This document shows, one piece after another, positions 57,887 to 64,000 of a stretch of 64,000 nt of DNA. The notes beneath the pieces were generated by a model. The model was not told the DNA's origin. It searched no databases and worked only from the letters and a program-made list of their open reading frames with translations. The DNA is from Metarhizium brunneum (lineage: Eukaryota > Ascomycota > Sordariomycetes > Hypocreales > Clavicipitaceae): positions 4,216,001-4,280,000 of the forward strand of contig NC_089423.1 of assembly GCF_013426205.1 (NCBI RefSeq), given 5' to 3'. Positions within the stretch are counted from its first letter, which is position 1; each line of letters opens with the position of its first letter. Both the position numbers and the translations under genes were made by a program.

Positions 57887-60879
57887 TCATGTTCTGCATC
57901 CACCCCCCCAGCCTTCTAATCCGGCGTCTTGTTTCCACTCGAGGCCTCGCTCGGTGAACCTTTGGAACCACTGGTCGATGGCATCTGCCGCTTGAGAAGC
58001 GATACCTTCTTCTTCTTCCGATTGCGCCAAGGAGTGGCTTGTAACAAGGATGCTTTCAGGCCTAGCCGCCTGTGACTCATCACGCTTTTGCCTCTTCTTC
58101 TCGCGTTCTGCCAGCCAATTCCTACGTCCCGCGATGTATTTAATGCTGTGCCCAAGTCCGACACTCTGTGGAGACAGTCGCTCACGCGTTCGGTCCATAG
58201 GTGGACCGACAAAAAACATGACCCGGCCAGCACTATCATGTTGAAAGCCTTTCCGAATTTGGGGATGAAGTGCCTCGTTTATGTTATCTGGTAGTGTGTA
58301 TACCTCGGGTGGTCGTGGAGGGTTGTAAACATTGGTGGGATTGCTACCACTGCCAGTAGATGCATTGAATGGCATTCGCCCAAGCTGGAGTTGATTATAA
58401 TGCAGCGCAGCTTGATTAGCCATTGGTGGTGGGTGGGTAAATGCTGCCGGTGATGAAGAGTATGAAGACCCAAAATTATGCGTGTAGTTTGGTTGCTGCT
58501 GTTGCTGCTGCTGATATTGCATTGGTCGAATGGACATCTGAGGAGTCACTGCGGCCTGCGGTGGTTGTGGGATGGGTACTGGTGTTTGCTGCATAACATG
58601 GCCACCGCCGGCGGGTGTTACTGGCTGAAAATGACCTGTAGCCTGCATGCTGTACTGGTTGACTTGGGATGGGGATGGAACTGGACCAGCAGCTTGCGGA
58701 AGTCTCACAGTAGGGTCCATAGACATTTCCGGTGTTACGGATGCTGCCGAGGGACGCGTGGCAGATTCAGATGACATATGACTTGCAGTTGGCATAAGAG
58801 GCGGAGGGGGGGTTGGCTCGGGAGGAGGAGACTCCTAGCGGGATCAGTTAGCTATGACCGATTCTTATTCCTCAATCTTTGTAGGTAAGATATGGAGGTC
58901 GAGGCACCCATCTATTACTCCAACCGAGCGCAATGTGATTGCGTCGTGGGATGGACCACCATTATCCACTCACATTTGCTTCAGGGGGGCGCCGATGAAC
59001 AGCACCAACGATGGGCGGAGCATTGGGGCTTCCCCAAGTTGGTCGAGGAAGATCGTCGGTATCCTTCGCGTCCTCGCGAAGAAGATGCTTGATGGGACTA
59101 GGCACCTTTCTCATGCGGCGTGGCACCTCAAACAAGTCCATTTCATAATCCTTATCCCGTACTTCATCAGGCACACAACTCGCCCACGTCTTAATTTTAT
59201 TGAAACGGAACCTCTCTTCGTTGTAGCGTGACTCGCACACATAGACGTCTTTGTCAGAAGGGAGTCCTCTTGGGCGACCTTTATTGAAGCGGGTTACGAA
59301 CATAACAAAGCATCGGTCCAACAATTCGCTTATTTGGTGATCTCGATACTGGCCCGTTTTCACAACCTCATGCTCGAAGAAGTGTTTTTCATATCGATGA
59401 ACAGTCTGCTCAGGGCGATAATACCAGCAGGCATTAATCCATTTTTGGCCCGCACGGTCTTGCCATGTCCGAAATATTTGAGCAACAATTGGCTTAGCAA
59501 GGTCATTTGGATTCCGAATATGAACCCAATCACCTATGATGGGGCCTGGGTCAGTCTATGTTATCTAGTCAGCGGCTGGAGTGAAGTTGAATGAACCTAC
59601 CGACTTTCCAGCTCTGTCCATTATGCTGTATTTCAGAAAGGGGAAGTTTGCCGTCCTCATCCCTGAAATCATCGTCTGGCTTGGCTTTTTCCTGCTCCGC
59701 AAGAATACGTGATTGTGTCTGCAATTCCACGGCAGCAAGATACAAGGGGCTATCATCTTCGTTATAAAGTTTCGCATTCTCGAACATCAATTCAATGTCC
59801 AATAGAAGGTCATCCACATGCCGATACTTCTTTCGTTTTGCTTTCTTCTTGATGTTATCCAGAGCAATGGGATTGCTGATGCTTTGGTAATAATCAGCCA
59901 TGGTCGTCTTGTCCGGCAACTTTTCGAAAGGTGTCACAAGAAGATTTCCTTCATCATCCTTGAACTTTCTAAGAGATCGGAGGATTGAAGAGATACGCGC
60001 TTCCGTAGGTGTTTGCACCATAGGCGGGCGGCCTCTCTTTTTATATGCGTCATCCTCTTTATCTTCATCGGGTTCCTTGGGTCTGACGAAGGATTGACGA
60101 CCACGACTGCGTGCTCTGCGTCGCTTCCGTTGTCTCTCGTCGTCGTCTGAAGACTCATCCTCATCGTCCGAAGACTCATCCTCATCTTCTTCATCCTCAT
60201 CTTCGGATGGAAGTGATGGCGAGTCTTCGACGGGAGGTAGCTCACCTAGATCAGGCAGTTTCGCATCATCAGGCGCTATGTCTCCCTTTGCGACTAGCTT
60301 TTGGAGCTGTTCATGAAATATTTCTCGGAGGCGAACCGCGGCTCCGAATATTGGCGCCGATGGACGATTGTATACTTGAGCATTGTGGCAGATCTGTGCA
60401 ACGTCTTTGACAAACTCCGCAAAAGTCAAGTACTGTTTTTTCTGAATTTTACTCTGTTGTTCACATCAGCACCCATTTTCGAGAAAAGTGTTTCTAAAGT
60501 AATATCGACCTACTCGAATTGTGCTAAACGCAATTGGATCAGTGATCACTTCGAAGTAATCGGGGAGGGTACGACGGTTGGGAATACGTTGAAAGCCTGC
60601 TGCAAGCTCTTCACCACTATTCACTCGCATTAGCAAAATACCATAAATACAAACATGGACCTTGAATTTCTCAGCTTACTCTTCCTCAACGGTAGACAGA
60701 TGCGCCGTCAGCTGCTGTATGATCTGGAACATATTCGGATCTCCATCTTCAGTAGCGTCGCCCTCTGTATCCGTATGCCCGCCACTAGAGCTGTCCTTCA
60801 TCTCGACATCTTGCTCTACTTCCCTGACTTCGATTGATCCAGTTGCATCGTCTGGGGTGAGATCACGCACAAGTGACAT
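57887..60879 (-). CDS. RSC chromatin-remodelling subunit Rsc1/Rsc2 (two bromodomains, BAH)
   Basis: Five minus-strand exons, 60879-60680, 60616-60514, 60453-59601, 59533-58974 and 58834-57887, encode 887 aa, close to yeast Rsc2 (889). Bromodomain 1 spans about 66-150, with acetyl-lysine motif HNAQVYNR. An acidic linker rich in Asp/Glu/Ser and a basic RQRKRRRARSRGR AT-hook-like stretch follow. Bromodomain 2 lies at about 245-350 (FENAKLYNEDD). A BAH domain starts at about 385 (GDWVHIRNPND) and runs to about 510. The C-terminal part is Pro/Gln-rich with seven or more consecutive Gln near 680. RSC is an ATP-dependent nucleosome remodeller; Rsc1/2 read acetylated histones. The stop at 57887 is taken as the natural end. 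The 138-nt intron 4 is unusually long for this gene. It is divergent from OTU1. Confidence 0.93.
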
Positions 60880-61425
60880 CTTCGTTCAAGGGTTTGGGGC
60901 GCGGCCAGGTGTGACCGCGCAGTTCTTAGGTCGTGAAACAATCAGAAGCAATGATCACTCACAGATGTTTGCGCCGCGCCAGGTAGTAAATTGACGAAGC
61001 AGGAAGCTAAACTTGACTGGAAACGCGCCCCAAATGCGAAATGCGCGTGAGGCGGCACGTTCACGGGACATGCTGACTCATCCAACCTAAGGAATAGCCG
61101 TTCTGAGGTCAATTTGTCGATTTGAGTGGAGACCAGAGGGTGCCTAGGTCAGGCTAGACATCATTTTCTTGGTTAACAATGCAATAAAACGACAGGGAAT
61201 ATCTTTTGATAATATGAATACAGTATAGAGAATTGTGGCCACCGTTCCAACGAGAATCACCGTGCAATTCTTCTTTTTAACAGGTCCTGCAGGGCTAAGG
61301 GTCCTTGCTGTCTTCGTCAGCGAGAGTTATACCGAAGTTTTCCGTAACAGGTTGATCGTTTTCAGAGAGCAGCACGCTTTCAGAGTGGCAGTATTACTAT
61401 CTTTTCCCCTACTGCAATTTTTGAA
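60880..61425. other. Divergent promoter, RSC / OTU1
   Basis: A 546-bp bidirectional promoter. No distinct motif beyond T-rich stretches near 61268-61280. Confidence 0.5.
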
Positions 61426-62660
61426 ATGAGGTCAAGATATAAAAGTCCTTTGGGAACTGGAATTCTCGAAATTGATGACAGCGCCACGATTCAGATGGTT
61501 TTTGAGGCACTTCAGGCAAAGACACGAATCGAAAACTTTGCCATCAAGTACGGCCCTCCCACCAATATGCAGTCCATCAACTTAGAACATGGAGGGCTTA
61601 TAGCCAAAGACTTGGGGCTCCATGGCGAAACTCTTACAATCGTTCCCATCGAGCTCAAGGCAGATTTGGCAACCTCGGGCCATGCTCCGTCTTTCCGGTC
61701 ACGAGAAACGAGCTGGAACACCCCCGCTGCCAATACAAGCTCCGGTGATGTAATAGTACCATGGCCAGAAAGAGAAGGCAGCCTATGTACGTTCCGGGCT
61801 CCCTAGTGTCGCTTGCGTTTGATCCTATGTTGACTATCTTCAGTGCTTCGTGTCATGCCAAGTGACAATAGCTGTCTCTTTACCGCATTTGGTGGCGCTC
61901 TCCTGAAACAGATGTCTGCAGCAAAACTCCGTCAGATGATGGCTGAGTATATTACGGAGCATCCTGATGTCTATAATGAAGCAATTCTGGGCTGTTCGCC
62001 CGTGGACTATTGCCGTGGCATCAAGGACCCTGATCGGTGGGGAGGGGGGATCGAACTCAGTATATTATCTACCATCTTTGATATTCAGATATGTACTTTC
62101 GATGTTCAGGTAGGCTTACATCCCTCTCTCGCCCTACTTTCAAGTATCGAGCTATCTGCAATGAAATACTCAATCACCCGCAGGGACAGCATCTCATGAC
62201 CTTCGGCGAGCGAAAGCAAGAACGATGCATTTTGGTGTATTCTGGTATTCATTATGACCGCGTCGTATTCAGCTACTCTGATTTCCCTCACAATGTAGCT
62301 CCTTTGCCGCCAGAGATGGATAGGTCGATCTGGCTCACAGATGATTCTGAGGTGCTGGTAAAGGCCAAGATGCTAGTCGAGGAACTAAATGCAAATCACT
62401 ACTACACGGACACTGATGGACTGGTCTTGAAGTGCAACGAGGACGGCTGTGAATGGATTGGTAATGGACAACTAGCAGCCAGGAAACATGCTGAGGCTAC
62501 AGGACATACCCAATTGACAGAAATTGCGGATCCGGAAGAAGACAGTATTTTGCGCAGGTGCTTGAGGGAAGGGTGTACCTTTCTAGGCCAGGGAGCCTCA
62601 GTCGAGCGACATAGAACCGACACTGGCCATAATGACTTCGATGTCATTCCCGACATGTAA
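61426..62660 (+). CDS. otu1: OTU-family deubiquitinase Otu1 (YOD1) with two C-terminal zinc fingers
   Basis: Exons 61426-61786, 61844-62109 and 62184-62660 give 367 aa. The N-terminal 80 residues form a UBX-like fold (MRSRYKSPLGTGILEI). The OTU domain has catalytic Asp128 and Cys131 in PSDNSCLF and His232 in YSGIHYDR. The C-terminus holds two C2H2 fingers in tandem: C-x4-C-x12-H-x5-H beginning LKCNEDGC, and C-x4-C-x11-H-x5-H beginning RRCLREGC. Yeast Otu1 and human YOD1 have one such finger. The enzyme works with Cdc48/p97 on ubiquitin chains in ER-associated degradation. The exon joins use good sites (TATGTACGT donor and CTTCAG acceptor). It is longer than yeast Otu1 (301 aa), mostly from the linker and extra finger. 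Confidence 0.93.
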
Positions 62661-63089
62661 CACCACCAAGTCACGAAAGCGAAATTCACTTTTTGATAAT
62701 CACCAGCTCGCTGCGAACTGGTGCACGCCACCTTGAATCTGTGATCCTCTCTTAATTTCGTTGCCAGCATCTCCAATGCTGCAACTTACATCGCAGGCTC
62801 GGTAAAGCTTTGGATCATTGCCTGAAACGGAACGCTCAGCAAAGTCTGAAAGAGCTTGCAAGCTTTTCTTTTCAATGTTGCTCAGTGTTTCTGGGACAAC
62901 AATGGCAACATCTAATACTTTAAACAATAAATTGAGATATTCTTAGTTGATTTCTGATGCCACAGATGTCCCAATGGCGTGGCTCCCTGGAGCGTACCCA
63001 TGCACATCGCTTCAGCGATCTCCTACATACACGTAGAGCAGTCTATATTTCGATGAAGGGACATAATCTTAATACAAGGCGGCGTGGCA
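62661..63089. other. Convergent intergenic region, OTU1 / UsgS-like
   Basis: A 429-bp shared 3' flank. A 75-codon minus-strand open frame at 62700-62927 has no recognisable domain. Confidence 0.45.
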
Positions 63090-64000
63090 TCAGAGCGACA
63101 GCGCGTCCTGCTTTTCTCTAGGTGTAAGGGCTGGTCCCGTCTGCATGTCGTCCATGGTTAAAAGGTTAAGACTAAGGAACTCGTGTTTGTTACGCCAAGT
63201 TTGCTGACTCCTGGCGAAATCCCCTATGTCAGAGGGCGGCGGCGGGGGATCGGTGATCTTAGTGACAAGATATGCAGTCGAGGCCTCTGCAATTCCATAT
63301 ACCAAAACTCCGAACAGGGGTACTCTACTGAGCACATAAAACCCAAGACCAAACCCAAACAAGACACCTTCGCGGCTTCTGAACCAGTTCCGCTTTTCTT
63401 CTCGCGAAAACTGGACACGCGTGAAGTAAGGCTCTAAAAGTTCATTCATTAAGTTCCGGGACGAGTAGTAACTCTGTAAAAAGATGATGAGATACCTTCG
63501 AGGCAAGAAGAGGCCGCTTCCAAAGATGATGGAAGCAGGCCCAAGTCCGACCGACTTGTGAAATGTGTAGAAACTCACTAAAGGGAGTATCAGTTGGCCA
63601 AATATCGGGGTGTATGATAAGGCGAGCACCACAATCGAAAGGCCTGCTCTGCGTACAAATTTCGACATAAATTTTATGAATGACTGCCTCCTTTTGGCTG
63701 GGGATTTCGCTGATTGATAAGACTTTAGATTGGGATAATAAAGGTCCCTTAGGTCACTCGGATTGTCGTGCTTATGTTTTTGGACATAAGTTATGTCAAC
63801 CCAGTTTAAAGACTGCATGAATCTAGTTGTTCACCTTGAGCCATTGTGTTGAGGCCATAGTTATTTGCGCAGGCGCTACTCACAGGTTGTCTAGAGTGGG
63901 AACTACATGACGCATTACCATCATGAGGAAGAATGGGAGCTGAAGGACAGAATCTCCCATGAAGTTCAGCCAATCGGTAACAGAATCTTCCCATGAGACT
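63090..64000 (-). CDS. UsgS-like multi-pass membrane protein, 5' end beyond the window
   Basis: Two visible minus-strand exons, 64000-63884 and 63822-63090, join through a 61-nt intron to read HVVPTLDNLFMQSLNWVDITYVQKHK. This confirms that the ATG at 63818 is internal, and that the gene begins outside the window. About 280 residues are visible. There are three to five membrane helices (for example LSIVVLALSYTPIFGQLILPLV and VLFGFGLGFYVLSRVPLFGVLVYG), a cytosolic stretch with VQFSREEKRNWFRSREG, and a hydrophilic C-terminus. In filamentous fungi this family is annotated as transmembrane protein UsgS and is related in layout to EI24-like proteins. No enzymatic motif is seen and function is unknown. 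Confidence 0.8.

Noticed and set aside
62700..62927. 75-codon minus-strand open frame between OTU1 and the UsgS-like gene
   Set aside because: It has no recognisable domain and lies entirely in a short convergent gap.
1..64000. Defence-like or mobile gene system, or a CRISPR array
   Set aside because: All recognised genes are housekeeping or regulatory fungal genes, and no transposase, integrase, regularly spaced repeats or RIP-like AT-rich islands were seen.

Overview
The window is nuclear DNA of a filamentous ascomycete, most likely a Sordariomycete and plausibly Hypocreales. The lineage is an inference. It rests on short introns (mostly 55-90 nt) with CTNAC-type branch points, a complete White Collar-1 photoreceptor, an FKS-type glucan synthase, and fungal-specific membrane families (Rbd2 rhomboid, DUF2427/Ytp1, UsgS-like). 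There is no operon structure. I see no transposon, tRNA, rRNA or CRISPR array, and no secondary-metabolite cluster.

I support 24 protein-coding loci, nearly all recognisable. Exon joins were deduced by hand from GT/GC-AG sites and reading-frame continuity.
- 0-7 kb: a NYN-domain nuclease-like protein, a secreted GH17 glucanase and the CBS protein Sds23 (-).
- 8-21 kb: karyopherin Kap121, the blue-light receptor WC-1, Mog1, and a GCNA/SprT-like protease with a C-terminal HMG box (-).
- 21-24 kb: a 3.3-kb gene-free region dense in short palindromic repeats.
- 24-33 kb: 1,3-beta-glucan synthase FKS1 and serine palmitoyltransferase LCB1.
- 34-46 kb: rhomboid Rbd2 (-), GPI transamidase Gaa1, proteasome subunit Rpn9 (-), complex I 40-kDa subunit, eEF1A methyltransferase Efm5, and SAGA deubiquitinase Ubp8 (-).
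- 46-52.5 kb: Rad54, a short Rsa3-like ORF, and a DUF2427/Ytp1 membrane protein (-).
- 54.6-64 kb: LACTB2-like metallo-beta-lactamase (-), a mitochondrial carrier, RSC1/RSC2 (-), OTU1, and a UsgS-like membrane protein cut by the window edge (-).

The genes do not form one pathway. Several divergent pairs share short promoters: Rbd2/Gaa1, Rpn9/NUO40, Ubp8/Rad54, LACTB2/carrier and RSC/OTU1. Themes that recur are cell wall and membrane (GH17, FKS1, LCB1, Gaa1), nuclear transport (Kap121, Mog1), DNA repair and chromatin (Rad54, GCNA-like, Ubp8, RSC), and ubiquitin/proteasome (Rpn9, Ubp8, OTU1).

The points most worth a second look are:
- non-consensus echinocandin hot-spot residues in FKS1;
- a GCNA-type architecture with a terminal SUMO-interaction-like motif;
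- a duplicated C-terminal zinc finger in OTU1;
- a 14-nt microexon in the complex I subunit and several tiny start exons;
- a GC-AG intron in wc-1;
- a frame-neutral, stop-free intron in the rhomboid;
- two families of dispersed intergenic palindromes (AGGTACCT/CCTAGG/CTTAAG-like and TACGGAGTAC-like).
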